Shown: positions 46,852 through 58,834 of the stretch, in pieces | How positions within the stretch are numbered: the stretch's first letter is position 1 | Layout of the letters: every line of letters begins with the position of its first letter | From: Dallia pectoralis | Lineage: Eukaryota; Chordata; Actinopteri; Esociformes; Umbridae | Assembly: GCA_029465975.1 (NCBI GenBank) | Contig: CM055757.1 | Location: forward strand, 1,737,453-1,801,452 | DNA: 64,000 bases | Direction of reading: 5' to 3' | Notes under the pieces: generated by a model | What the model was told of the DNA's origin: nothing | The model's input: only the letters and a program-made list of their open reading frames with translations | Database searches by the model: none | Translations under genes and position numbers: made by a program

Positions 46852-47404
46852 CGGTAGGGGGAACGTACAGTACGCCATGGCAACCGGCCTACCCAAAACA
46901 ACTTGCCAAGATGGAACAATGACATTCGCTAGACCTGCAGTGTTGGATAAACAAGTTGACACATTCACTAGTCCTGAGTTGATCGCAGCCTATCCTTCAA
47001 GATCAAAGCCAAGGAAACACTCAGAGTACCGTCTCCTAGTCGGGAAACAGAATGGGATGATGAAGAATTTGGTGAATCAAGAATGTGTGGTCTTCTATAC
47101 TTATAACTCTCCCTGCATTGACAAATGCATTGAAGATCAAAATGTTAACATTCTTCAATTCCTTCCCGACGTCTTTAATAAGGTAGACCAAAACTGGAAG
47201 GCCTTTGTTTTCACCCAAATCTATGCCCCTCAATTACAAGTTCTGCCCACCAGAGAAGTGATGTTTGATTCCTTCAAAAAGATTAACGCCATCATCCCTT
47301 TGTATAAATGTGATCAAAATAGGTGCACACCGTGTGATCGTCAGAAGCTGACTGATGCGGAACCCTGTTTAATGGGTTATCAACCAAAAAAAAAAGAAGG
47401 TTGA
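46852..47404 (+). CDS. SNAD-like secreted AID/APOBEC-type deaminase, catalytic exon
   Basis: A pyrimidine-rich acceptor (ctgtcccactctgtttag) ends at 46851, and the exon runs to a TGA at 47402-47404, giving a predicted 221-residue precursor with the signal-peptide exon. The zinc-dependent deaminase core is plain: KHSEYRLLV supplies H-x-E (about residues 94-96) and FYTYNSPCIDKC supplies P-C-x2-C (125-130), followed by the KAFVFTQIYAP strand. Zinc would be held by the histidine and two cysteines, with glutamate as proton shuttle. HSE..PCxxC plus a signal peptide fits the SNAD clade (secreted novel AID/APOBEC-like deaminases) described in fish and implicated in immunity. Extra cysteines lie C-terminal (YKCDQNRCTPC) and could form disulfides, as expected outside the cell. 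The tail is lysine-rich. An ATTAAA at 47631 may be the polyadenylation signal. Identification is by motif; the SNAD subgroup is not resolved. Confidence 0.75.
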
Positions 47405-48239
47405 AAAAAACATGTAGAAACCCAGAAACCTTCTCTATCTTTCCTCTTCTTTAATTTCCATCTTACATTATTTGTAGCGCTACACAGACCTAGCAGCAGA
47501 CGCTCAACAACGAGGATGGAGCGCAAAAGAGTGTTTCATAAATTCTCACTCTTTCACCTCTTATTACCTCTAACCTCAAGACTTTGTCCATCATTTCCAT
47601 CAGAGCTTCTACTTTGTCACCATTAAGCCCATTAAAAATTATGTTTTTTTCAACGCTTTTCTCCCTAATTAGTAAAATGTTTTGGGAAACTGTAATTCAT
47701 TGATGATGAATATGAAATGCATGTATTTTCTTCATTTATAAAGAACATGTTTGTCTGCTATATAAATGAACTTTCATGTTTGCTAATTACACAATATTTA
47801 GTTTTGTGATTAGGACCCTGCCTCAGTGCAGCAGTCTCTGGTTCGATCCTTCCTGTTGCAGTTTATACGATTATGGGTAAGGCACAGTAATACTCATTAA
47901 TTAATACATTCATTGACATGGATTAATGATTTATGCAACTAGGTGTGCATGTGTTAGTAAACACATTAACTCATGATTAGTTAACTGCTGAAACACACAT
48001 GAATAAAAATGAATTAATACCTTAAACATTGAGTTAACTAATGCATCTCCTGTCACGTATGGCATCTACTGCTGACAGGGGGAGTGCCAATACTGGCATA
48101 GAGAGGGATAGAGGGAGGAATAGATCTCTGGTCCTCACATCTACAAAAAATTAACTGTGTGGTGTGGTTGTGTGTTTATCATGTTCTTATGCTTTCTTGT
48201 GTGGTGTATTTGTGGCCATTGGTAGAGCTTTTGAAGATG
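47405..48239. other. 3' UTR and downstream flank of the deaminase gene
   Basis: Candidate polyadenylation signals are ATTAAA at 47631-47636 and AATAAA near 48002. Beyond that, AT-rich sequence contains copies of a ttaactcatgattagttaac-like dispersed motif. Confidence 0.45.
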
Positions 48240-48580
48240 CCTATGTCATTAATTAATTAATCTTTATACAGTATATATAATTCACACTTTAGATCAGGGG
48301 CTGCAAAACAGTCTATTACTAGTTAGTAAATGGTGTTAGAGAATCTATATTAATCATGAACTACAGTATTAGTATATGCATTTACAAATCATTTATTAAC
48401 GTTTATAAAGTATATATAGTTGACACTTTAGATTAGGGGCTGCAAAATAGTTTATTATTAGTTAGTAAATGGTTTTAAAGGATCTATCTATATTAATCAT
48501 TAACTATGGTATTAGTAAATACATAAACACATTTACAATGAATGAATCAATGGCCTTTAATAAACTTTCTTATTGACATT
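48240..48580. repeat. Two-copy ~138-bp dispersed repeat
   Basis: cactttagatcaggggctgc (48283) and cactttagattaggggctgc (48422) each start a related block with ttagtaaatggt and tatattaatcat. The segment attaacgtttataaagtata at 48394 also occurs at 39072, beside the gap. Confidence 0.75.
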
Positions 48581-48758
48581 TATAACTGTCGGAATAAGAG
48601 CAATTCATAAAAGGTTATTAGGAATATTAGCATGCATACTTTTGTAAATATTAATACAAAGGGTGAGTCAAACCATGAATAAACCCTTTGCAAATAATTC
48701 AGGGATGAAAACGGGTCAGGGGTGAAAAAGGTGAGAAGTATATTACCCCTATAGGGGG

Positions 48759-48782
48759 GTCCGGGGGCATGCTCCCCCGGAC
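48759..48782. repeat. GC-rich hairpin
   Basis: gtccggggg / cccccggac with loop catgct: a perfect 9-bp stem in AT-rich DNA. Confidence 0.85.
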
Positions 48783-49034
48783 GAAAATGTCAAATATTCC
48801 ACATGTGAAAGACCTTTGTAGAGGATATAAAGTAAATAGAGTTTTCCAAGTGATTTCATGAAAAAAATAGATTTTTACAATTTTTTTATGTTTATTAAAC
48901 ATCTCTTACACCATTTCCTTAAAAAAACAAAGCAGTGCAAAATGTGGGTGTCCTCTATAAAACAATCTGAAAGTGGTTTGAAGTTTCAAGGCCAAATGGT
49001 TAAACAGCTACTGAATTCATAACTTTAAGACTTG

Positions 49035-49190
49035 GACTTTATTGACGGTCCAAGCACACGGAGGATTCTGTCGGTCGATCACCGCAGTGAAGTGTGGCTG
49101 CTTGCCCTGTACTTGCACTTTATTGACGGTCCCTAACTATAAGCACACGGAGGTTTCTGTCGGTCAATCACGGGGTGTAGTGTGGCTGAG
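49035..49190. repeat. Tandem duplication, ~85-bp unit
   Basis: ctttattgacggtcc...aagcacacggagg.ttctgtcggtc.atcac..........gtgtggctg occurs twice in a row with diverged ends. Confidence 0.8.
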
Positions 49191-49940
49191 TGCGGGGAAT
49201 CTCGGCCTCCGAATATCCGTTGAATATCCAACCAACTTTACCTTTGGTCTGAGATGAAGCAAATACATTTGTTCGGGAATGGTTTAAATTATGCGCAATC
49301 CGTGCAATCCCGCACCGAAATTCAAGCCCTGCAGATCTTTAGCTGGTTAACATTGTATTCTCTCCTGCTGTGTATAATGACTTAATTCATCAACCTGTAG
49401 ATAACGTTAGCTAAGCCTATCGCAACAGAGCTTCTGAGTTACTATTGAAACCATCAGTCACCAAATTCAGTCGATTAAATCACGGAGGCCGGGCGGGCTT
49501 TTTCAGCTTCTGAATTTGATGTGCGCGCTCTTGTCAGCACGAGCGAAGCAAACTGCTTGTAAACCAATCAGGTAACAGTATTCCCCTACCTTCCCAGAGA
49601 AGGAAACTGGTGATCCAAGACCCTTTGCGCTAATATTTTCATGCACTCGCGCACTTGTTCGTAGTTCACTAAATCTCTTGTACCTAACACCACCCCCCCC
49701 CCCACCACAAATATTTTCTCATTGAATCTACACGATTCACGTAGGTCATCTATTGTGGTTTCAAAACGGCGAATTTCGCCGAAAGGTGAGTGATTTTCAT
49801 GCCTGATAATTGCATCATGAATTCATTTAGAATCATGTATGAGTTCATATTTGTTACTGGACCATACAACAGTGAACTAGATGTAGCGTATTTCTTCCGG
49901 CACCACAAAAGAACCACCGACACCAGACTCTTGTTGGGGT
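49191..49940. other. No gene recognised
   Basis: Contains a run of C (49690-49702) and a short near-palindrome cggcgaatttcgccg (49767-49781). No exon supported. Confidence 0.35.
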
Positions 49941-50345
49941 CACGTCTGCAGTTTATTAAACACAGGACAGGGATTACTACACTCAACACACTCTCAGTTC
50001 TGTTGTCTCTGTCTCGCTCAAGTCCAAAGTTGTTCTGAGCATTTCAATAAAACATCAACAAAACACTCTTCTTGTTTGTTTTCTCTCAAAACATACATCA
50101 CAACTTACATATAACACATCTTAGGCACATATTCAATCAAGACAATATATACATATAATAAACGCATAAAATGATGTATATATTTGAACATTACAATGAC
50201 AAATGATCGTATAGTGGTATTTTCTGAACATTACAATGACAAATGATATTTTCTCTGTTGCCATATTACATACCTGCAGTTTATTAAACACAGGACAGTG
50301 ATTACTACACTCAATACACTCTCAGTTCTGTTGTTTCTGTGAGGA
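49941..50345. repeat. Direct duplication of an unidentified element end
   Basis: ctgcagtttattaaacacag, gacagggattactacactca and cactctcagttctgttgt at 49948-50010 recur at 50274-50333. A further phrase, caagtccaaagttgttctg (50018), recurs at 50767. Also, gaacattacaatgacaaatg occurs at 50187 and 50227. These look like pieces of an LTR or MITE rearranged locally. Confidence 0.6.
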
Positions 50346-51185
50346 GTGTAAAAAGAATAGAAAAGTGAAACCCTGCCCCCATTAATACTGTAACTGCATC
50401 TGCTCTACATTACCTCAATACAAGTACAAATACACAATATTAGACAGATAAAGACAATATACTTCAACAAAAGTAACTGCATGATGTTATTTGAGCGTAA
50501 TCCACCCTGGATTAATGATATTTAATGAACTGTGCCACCTTAGAAACCCGCCATTCAAAACGGCGCACGGAAATTTGAACCAACATACTAAAGGCTAATT
50601 AACACAAAACTCGGAATACGCATAAAAATAATAATATTCCAATACACTAAGTGACTCATTCCATCATTAAAACATGCCGTCCACCGGTATTGATCGACAT
50701 TTTTACTTAATATATTACATTCAAACCCTTTACCTCGAAGCTCACCTAAAACATACCTGACCCAATCAAGTCCAAAGTTGTTCTGTGGATCGAGCGAGAC
50801 ACGATTGGAGGACTCGGCAGAGGAAATGACGTCAATCAACTAATAAACTTAATACCGCATTTTAAAACAAAACTAAAATTTTTCCTAGATTCTGTAAAGT
50901 ATACAAACAGTAAATTGTTCCCATAAAACACCAAAAAATATAAATATTTTTGACACACTGCTAAAAGAAAGGAAAAAGTTTGCTGGAACAGTCAAACTCT
51001 TTAACACTACATAGATTACATACATACATGAATGTTTAATAAGCCATATTTTTGCTTGGTGATTAACGAATATTTATTCATGTGTATTTCAACAGTTAAC
51101 GAATCATTAGTTAATAATTTTACAAATACATCCACATCTAGTTAATGCATCTATAAGTAATTAATTCATTAATGTATTTAATGAT
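50346..51185. other. No gene recognised
   Basis: AT-rich, containing further copies of the ttaacgaatcattagttaat dispersed motif near 51065-51190. Confidence 0.35.
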
Positions 51186-51261
51186 ATTGTCAGGGATGCG
51201 GTTTGGCAGGTAGCAAGACACAAGCGCAGAGAACGGTATATTTCAAGGGATTTTATTGAAT

Positions 51262-51364
51262 GGGTGTCTCCCCAGAGAAACTCCACTTAAAGGGACGTGG
51301 CACACAGATTACGGCCGCCACATACAGTGTGGATGGGGCTACCCTGTGGGATAACGCTCCTCAT
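51262..51364 (-). mobile_element. DIRS recombinase fragment
   Basis: gggtgtctccccagagaaac followed by tccacttaaagggacgtggc matches 19578-19690 of the DIRS element (tgtctccccagagaaactcc, atttaaagggacatggc, gccgccac, cagtgtgga.ggg). It is a ~100-bp stranded piece of the recombinase region, in the same orientation as the full copy. Confidence 0.75.
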
Positions 51365-51593
51365 GTTTCCCACACCCGGAGGTCTTTAACTGACTCTTAG
51401 AAGTGCTAAAGGGAAGTTGAGACCGTATATCGCATTGTTTTCATATCACAGCATCGTATCAGCATCAATATCACAGCACATGCAAGCCAGAAATGAAATC
51501 CAAATATAAAATCACCACTCTTAAGGAGCGGGTATGGTCTATTGTAAATGCAGTAAAGGCACTTTTTGTCTTTATAATGCACTTGAAAGAATT

Positions 51594-52087
51594 TAACACG
51601 CAGGACACAAGCACAGAGGTAGGCAAGACACAGGCACAGAGGTAGTCAGGACACAGGCACAGAGGTGGACAAGACACAGGCACAGAGGTAGGCAGGACAC
51701 AGGCACAGAGGTAGTCAGGACACAGGCACAGAGGTAGGCAAGACACAGGCACAGAGGTAGGCAGGACACAGGCACAGAGGTAGTCAGGACACAGGCACAG
51801 AGGTAGGCAGGACACAGGCACAGAGGTAGGCAGGACACAGGCACAGAGGTAGGCAGAACACAGGCACAGCAGTAGGCAGGTCACAGGCACAGCGGTAGGC
51901 AGGACACAGGCACATAAGTCGTCAGGACACAGGCACAGAGGTAGGCAAGACACAGGCACAGAGGTAGGCAGGACACAGGCACAGAGTTAGGCAGAACACA
52001 GACACAGAGGTAGGCAGGACACAGACACAGAGGTAGGCAGAACACAGACACAGAGGTAGGCAGGACACAGACACAGAGGTAGGCGCA
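51594..52087. repeat. 23-bp minisatellite (acaggcacagaggtaggcag)
   Basis: About 21 units of 23 bp. Later units change ggcacag to gacacag. The flanking sequence at 51206-51230 (ggcaggtagcaagacacaag + cgcag) is close to one unit and may be the seed. All frames are open; the CLPLCLCP-type peptides are artefacts. Confidence 0.93.
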
Positions 52088-52509
52088 AACAGATGGTTCT
52101 TTATTTGGAAAAACACAGGATTGTTACGTACGTAAATGTAACGCATGTATGTTTCTCTGGTGGAGATTAGTTAGACAAATTCTCTAATAAACTAAATACT
52201 GCACATATTCATATTCGACTCTTTCACCTCAGAACCTGACAGATGTATGACAACCAATGGCTGTACGCCTAGCTGTACTCTATGGTCTGAGTTACTGCTG
52301 TGAAGTACATCAATCCCACTGACTAGGTACTAAAGCTTTAATCGGGCCTGAAATGTTGAACATTACTGGCCATCGGGTTCCGTCTGGTTCGGGCGGAGAT
52401 CTCAGGCTTCCTTTCCTGTTTTCTGTTATTTCAATGCATCTCTTGGTGATTGTTACATTACTGGGCATAAGTGAGTTAACTGAAACTCCTTCCAACTTCC
52501 TCCCTCCTA
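52088..52509. other. No gene recognised
   Basis: Unique-looking sequence; no exon or repeat family identified. Confidence 0.35.
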
Positions 52510-53110
52510 ACTAGGGGTGGAACAAATAATAACATTTTGATTTACCCCGATACAACTCTGGAGGAGTCCTTGGGTCAATCACCAGCTTCTCCAGGTCGCC
52601 ATTGCAAATGAGAAATTGTTCTCAATCGGCCTACATGGTTAAATAAAAAAAGAATATATAAACATTTGTCAAAACAGTTGTCAAAATCAGTAATTTACAA
52701 ATGCTTCAACTTTTCAACAAACACTTAAAACGCTGGAGACCAAATAGCACGTGCCTTTACAAAATAATTTATCCACTGTAATACCATGTCTCTACAATGA
52801 AACCATACAAAAGGTTATGGAAAAATTAAAAGAAGCTGAGAGCATTTCCCTTGCTACAGATGGATGGCCTAGCCATCACAGCACATATCATGTGAGGTAA
52901 GTGGGAGTTTGGTTACTTTGTTTTACAGACCCGTCCACTACTCGAATATAGGGTAAAGCTGCTGTGGAGAAACTTAATTTGAAGAGGGAGCTTATATATA
53001 CATTAATATTTAACATTTATTTAACACAAATCGAGAATAATCTAACCGAAAACCTTTCGGTATCGAATATCGCATCGAATCGTTAGAAAACCATTTTGTC
53101 CCACAATTAC
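52510..53110. mobile_element. Degenerate hAT-like element with an inserted SINE/LINE tail
   Basis: 52850-52900 translates (+) to a fragment like SLATDGWPSHHSTYHVR, resembling the DGW motif of hAT/ZBED transposases. The ends resemble gggtggaacaaat...cgata / ...tatcgaatatcgcatcg. A fish LINE/SINE 3' tail (ggtcgccattgcaaatgaga, ttgttctcaatcggcctaca) sits at 52595-52650. Strongly decayed. Confidence 0.4.
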
Positions 53111-53417
53111 TCTTAATTCTCTCCCTCCCTCATCTCCAAATCTTTATGTCCATCTTTAGCGAGATGTTTTGTTTGTGTGGGAGATGATGTAGTAACACTT
53201 TCCCACCACTTGATAGCGGACTTAACTAATTTAACATTGCATCTGACTACTGGTTCCGTTATAAACAAGAGTCGCTTTTGTCTGGAGTCGGTCTCCCTTT
53301 GTGGTCTGTAGCCGCGCCCATCCCTTACACAGATTGATAAACACATGTCACAGAATGTGTAATAAAAGTGGTCTAGTGCCAGTAGTGGGTACCAGTAGAG
53401 AATATACAGAATATACT

Positions 53418-54619
53418 AGTTACAACAGGGGTGTCCAAAGTCCGGCCCGCGGGCCAACTGCGGCCGCGGTCCAGTTTTTATTGGCCCGCAGCAAATTCTG
53501 AAAATATAATTGAATATGGCCCACACAAGAAGATTGAGCTCAACTCTGTTGCACTTCTCAGTTTCAAAACTAGTTGGAGCCAGCCATGGAAACGGTGCTT
53601 CTCCACTATACAAAATTAAGCAAACAAAAACTTTTACGGCGAGTCACCAGAAATGGCAGCACCAAAGAAACGCAAAATAGCAAGTGAGTGTAGAAGATTT
53701 CAAACACAGTGGGAAAATGAATATTTCTTCAAAGAAATCAACGTAAAGAGTATCTGTTTGATTTGCAATGAAGATGTTGCTGTGATGAAAGAGTATAATG
53801 TCCGTCAGCACTATGAGACCAAACATCAGAGCTACACGTTAGTACACCAGTGCCGAACGAACGCAGAAAGTCAAGCAAATGGCAGCTAGCCTGCAAGCTC
53901 AACAACAGGTGTTTTTTCGTGCTAACAAAATAAAGGAAAACGCCACAACAGCAAGCTATAAGGTCGCTAAACATATGGCCCAGCACGGCAAACCGTTCTC
54001 AGACGGTGATTTCATAAAGCAGTGCCTCAAAGTCACAGCAATAATGTGCCCGGAAAAAGTTCCGGATTTCAACAACGTGAGCTTATCCAGAAATACAGTG
54101 GTGCGGAGAATCGAGGACTTGTTGTCAGCTAACTGGAAACTTCAGCTGAGAGACCAAGCTAGTGCTTTTGATTTGTACTCGATAGCATGCGATTGGTTAT
54201 TGATAGGGTTAGCGATAAGAGCACAGATGCCACAGACACCGCGCAGCTGTTAATGTTTTGCGGGGAGTAGATGGACTTTTTTGCTATACGGAGGAGCTGC
54301 ATGATATGATGAGCCTAAAAGGCACAACGACGGGCAGAGATATTTTTGAAGCTGTGTCGGAGGCAGTTGGAAAGATGGGGCTTAAATGGGACAAACTCTG
54401 TGGAGAAACAACGGATGGAGCTCCGGCCATGCATGACGGGCGTAAAACCTGTCAACATAATTCGAGCTAGAGGACAGCACAGTTATTCACATTATAGGTG
54501 AGTTAGAAATACACACAGTATTCATGTGTTAATATGTCACCTCTAGTGTGCGGCCCGGCCCTTTGTTTATTTTTCTGTATTTGGCCCTCACTAAAACTTT
54601 GGACACCCCTGAGTTACAA
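53418..54619 (+). mobile_element. hAT (Charlie-like) DNA transposon, internally deleted
   Basis: A perfect 8-bp target duplication agttacaa (53418-53425 and 54612-54619) flanks perfect 16-bp inverted repeats CAGGGGTGTCCAAAGT (53426-53441) and ACTTTGGACACCCCTG (54596-54611). The element is 1,186 bp, well below the ~2.5-3 kb of an autonomous copy. GC-rich subterminal motifs (ggcccgcgggcc; gcggcccggcc) repeat the family's usual ends. Confidence 0.95.
53653..54470 (+). pseudogene. hAT transposase, truncated and frameshifted
   Basis: Three consecutive plus-strand frames. The first (53653-53889) has a BED-type zinc finger (SICLICNEDVAVMKEYNVRQ, then HYETKH). The second (53879-54253) continues with SLQAQQQVFFRANK, KPFSDGDFIKQC and NVSLSRNTVVRRIEDL. 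The third (54258-54470) has GVDGLFCYTEELHDMMSLKG and ETTDGAPAM. This order is that of Charlie-type hAT transposases and their domesticated relatives (GTF2IRD2/ZBED-like). The C-terminal half, including the hAT dimerisation domain, is missing because of an internal deletion. Frameshifts at about 53885 and 54250. Confidence 0.85.
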
Positions 54620-57500
54620 GATATATAATGGAGTGAATATGGCCAGTATGCAGACCTTACCCAAGTAGCAATGATGGGTTGGCCCAACGTTGGCTGTAAG
54701 TTGGCATTGGTTGTATTAGTCGCGGTTGGAAATCAGCTTGTTTGCCATCGTTGGCCCAACTAAGCTTAAGTCGGCATTTGTGCTGATTGGTTGGAACTTT
54801 AGACTGTCCACAACGCTATTCTCATGCAGCGATGAACAAAGTGCTGTATCACATGAAATTATAATACGTTTCCTGGCCTAAACTATTTTGCTATAATGTA
54901 CATTATTTTTGTTATAAATAAGATGTTAAAAAGTTAAACGTTTATTTGCCTCAAATATTGGTGTTGCTGTCACTTTAATATTCTCAGCTGGTATAACGCG
55001 TTGTCGCGTGAATTACAAACTAACGGTTCATTTAGGGTTGTAGTGTAGCAAAGCCAACTAAAGTTGCCTAAATTTATAACTACAGCGTTGTTGGTATGTA
55101 TTCATTCACTGTTTTTTTATAATTACATAGGTTTATAGTTTAATGTAAATGTTGTTTGGGGTTAAGTTTGTATTAGGAGTGTCCATAATCGCGAACGTAA
55201 TTATATATGACTAAAGTTAAATTGTTGCTAGGTATGTCATAGATGCTACACTCGTCTCGAGTCGTATACATTAAATAAATATTTAGCAATACACCTAGTA
55301 TATAACTTAAAGTATTTCCAACTAATGACTTGCTAAACAGTGAAATGTTTATCAAGAATAAACCTTGAGCAGGCTAGTTTTGATCAAGTTCTAAAGTCAA
55401 GCAAGCCTACCGAGGTAAACTTGGTTTTATATTCGCACATTCACATTCAACAGACATTCGACAGTTTGGAAAATTAATTAATTATAAGATGTAATTATGT
55501 TATTACATATAGGTACAGTATCTAACTGTACAATAAATGTATTCTTAATATTTTATGGAAAACATGTAATCGTTTGTTTCTTTTACAGATTAGAAGATGG
55601 CCACAGAAGCTAATATTAAACGTGCATGTTCAATAATAAATACATTAAAAATAAATACATTTGACTGGATTTCATTGTGTAATTTTTGGGATTTATATTG
55701 TCATAATATTATTAGCCAATTAATTGGTCCGGAAAAGGGCCCCATGACAACAACAACGTTGGCAGTTTCTATTAGCCAACGTATAACCAATGATGGTCTT
55801 TCAGACCTAACATGATTCAAGATGGCATCATGGTGTAGTACCTTAAAAATGTTTCACTTAGATATGTGAAAAAAAGTAAGAGCTTGATAAACTTGAGTAA
55901 ATTGGACCCCAAATAAAACAAAGTGCCTAATGCTAATGATGCTGTCTCTTGAACTGCTGCTTTAATTGACTTGATTGCTGGTTTGACAGGTGTCAAATTA
56001 TTGTCTTTCAACTTGAAATAAAGAAATATGAACATAAAAAAATTCTCTTGTTAGCATAATTAGCATGCTAGCTGTTGTTCTTGAAGGATTCCAGACAACC
56101 AGTCATTTTGACAAATTGAAAGGTTAGCATTATTAGAATGATTGCTATAGTTCGTGATGCGTTCCAGTCATTTACAATTAAGTCACTTGTTGGCAACCCA
56201 GAATGCATTGCGGTAGAACGAATAGTGATTTATTTGGGTGAAATGCTGTTCAAACAGACATTTCTTCTGGTCACCAGAGCATTTTTATGTTTTTTTAATG
56301 TTTTTTTTCTAGACACGTGTTATTCTGGTCAGTTTTTGTGGTTTTTGGGTTGTCACCCTCAGTGGGAAGACTGACGGTTTGAATGGTTTGCTTAGCCGTT
56401 CTATAGCTTAGATATCAGGTCAGCTCTGTAGCAGAGGTACACCGGCTGAGGTTATTCATTATCTCTGCTTTGGGCTTGCTGGGCTTGTGTCCTTGTTAAT
56501 GCAGACAGTGTGAATACTGTCTGTAGACAATGTGGATGCATTTGGACATTTGGGCTTGTGTCCTTACATTGCTAAAACCTTCACAAATCATTTTCTTTTG
56601 AACTGTCGCTCCGTCAGGCGGAGGTTATTGTACTGTTTTTATATCAATAACTAGCCTACTAGTCGACAACCTTCTAAATGCAACCATATCAGTCAAGTTT
56701 TAATCATTTAACAAATGCTCTTATACAAATCAACCTACCTTCAGTACTCGAAAAAAGTTCTGCCCAAAGATCCTACAGACATTTGTCTTAATAGGGAATT
56801 AAAGCAAAAACCTTCAAATTATGTCACTCCATAACCACTGAAATCATAACTAACATTGACCTGCATAAGAGTATACATGGGCCTCATACAAACTGTCAGG
56901 CCTTGCCATACTTAGACAAACAAAGACACTACAATATCCCACTCTGTCCACGCCAGAACCTAAAGTCAAAACACAATGCGCTATAATACCCTTTTTTAAT
57001 TCACCTGATATCACTTGCCTGTCTGATATACAACATATTCTGTTTACAACTTTTAGTAGACTGATTACATAGTGGTATTCACAATCATTAGTATCAATTA
57101 TGTACCACAATATATATACCTGCCATGGACAAAGTAACCAAGAAAAATGAGGATGATCGTTCAACTTTAGAATTGTGTCCAGATTAGCATAAACTACCTG
57201 ATAACTTGGTACGTTGATTTGAACTGTATCTTACTTCCCAGAAAAAGGCATGCAACTATATTTGCTCATAGGTAGCACTATAATAAAGAATTTAACAAAA
57301 ATGTCACTGTAGCCATCCTGAGTGACGTAGAACCACAGAGTAAACACTGATCGGCTGTAAGACTATACCCACCTGTCTAATATTTTTGTACACTACTTCA
57401 GCCAACAAAGTTGCCTTAAAGGTCAAGGCATTGACAGGTTTCCTTGCATTTTTTCTCTAATTGATGCCATTTCAACAAGGATAGACCATGAAAGACAGAT
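54620..57500. other. No gene recognised; AT-rich with short repeats
   Basis: 54680-54790 carries gttggcccaacgttggc-type sequence, and 55760-55800 carries related aacgttggc/gccaacgt motifs, perhaps the ends of a 1.1-kb non-autonomous DNA element (54670-55815), but no clean TIR or duplication was found. The phrase gggcttgtgtccttgttaat has a partner gggcttgtgtccttacattg (56480-56570). No exon with family support. Confidence 0.35.
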
Positions 57501-58511
57501 ATTTTTTCTAGGGCCGTGAATTTATTTAAAGAAATTAACTAATTAATCGCACAATCCTGTGATTAATCGCGATTAATCGCATTTTCCCCAAGTTGTTTGA
57601 AACACTGAAATAAATCAATTAACACAATGAAGTATATTTTAAATACATTATTTTATGATAGTCTCTCCTGTGAACAATACAGAATAGTCATTCTTATCAA
57701 ATATAGCAACTTTATAAACAAAGTGTTGAAGTGCCAGTCATATATTTAAACCCTGAAGGTTATCAAAAATACTGGATCATCTTGGCAATAGTCCAAATGA
57801 AATAAAACATTTTCAAAAACAAAATGACAAAGTGTGAGGTGAAACCATCAATGTCAAAGATATATTATTTTAGAACTTAAGTCTATAGGCCAAAATAATT
57901 GCACTATATGTAAAGTTGCCAGATTAATTTAAAAAAAGTCTATAACAGCCTTTGTAATATGAATGACAAACAGAATGAAGTGAAATTAAGTTTGGTTATG
58001 TCGGGTTGGTTAGGGTCTCCATGAGTGTGACGTTCTCTGCTTTCTCCAGCAGGTTATGTCTCAAAACAATTGTTTTAGAGGGTAGATTGTATGATGGGGA
58101 TCCCAATGCAATTGGAATGATTTATTTCAATCCCTCGTCTTCTACTGTGTTTATTGGGCGGCAGTTTCTATCTATTTATCTAAAACATCGGTTAACAGTT
58201 ACTTGTTTGGTCAAAAGCCTGATTAGGCGCACCGTACTGCAGTAACGCGGATTGGCGGATTGCAACATCAATAATGACCGGGTGTTTCGGTCCTATATAC
58301 TCTCTAGTAACGTAAATAATGACCCTGTGTTTTGCTTTTATATGATAAACTAAAGACGAGCTGCTTCTATGGTATTTGAATTCGGCTTTGCAAACCGAAA
58401 CCGAAACTTAATAAAGTGGTGCGTTAATTGCGTTAAATTATTTTAACGCGTTAAACATTTGAAATTAACGCATCAGATTAACGCGTTAAATATCCCAGCC
58501 CTAATTTTTTC
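57501..58511. mobile_element. hAT-type MITE with 8-bp target duplication
   Basis: Target duplication attttttc at 57501-57508 and 58504-58511 flanks a 995-bp element beginning tagggccgtgaat and ending (reverse complement) tagggctgggatatttaacg. Subterminal motifs rich in gattaatcgc / aacgcgttaa repeat at both ends. No transposase frame. Confidence 0.8.
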
Positions 58512-58834
58512 ACGTGCCTCATTTTTCATCCCTTACTTCCCAATTGTAAGTGACAGAGTCCTGTCCCTCCATTCTATGGTGGTGCTGACACCTCCCCCGT
58601 CTCTGTAATGTTATTTTATTTGGTTTTTGAAAAAACACAAAACTTTGACATGTCTTTTCGTTCTTTCCATTCATTTTTCATTTGTATACATTTTATATAC
58701 ATGTTAAAATCACATTATTTACATAATTGTGGTGACTTGGGGAAGGGAAAAGGGGCTAACGGTGGTGCCAAAAAACCCTTCTAGTGAGGACAAACGACAA
58801 AAACTAGGTGAAGGGAAAAAGCTTTAGACAGGCA
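58512..58834. other. No gene recognised; possible LINE 3' end
   Basis: AT-rich. On the minus strand this follows the LINE's 3' region, so the true 3' terminus of the element may lie in 58730-58834 (gggaagggaaaaggggc). Confidence 0.35.

Noticed and set aside
51471..51959. Cysteine-rich secreted-looking protein (CLPLCLCPDYLCAC)
   Set aside because: Translation of the 23-bp minisatellite; all three frames give the same 23-residue cycle.
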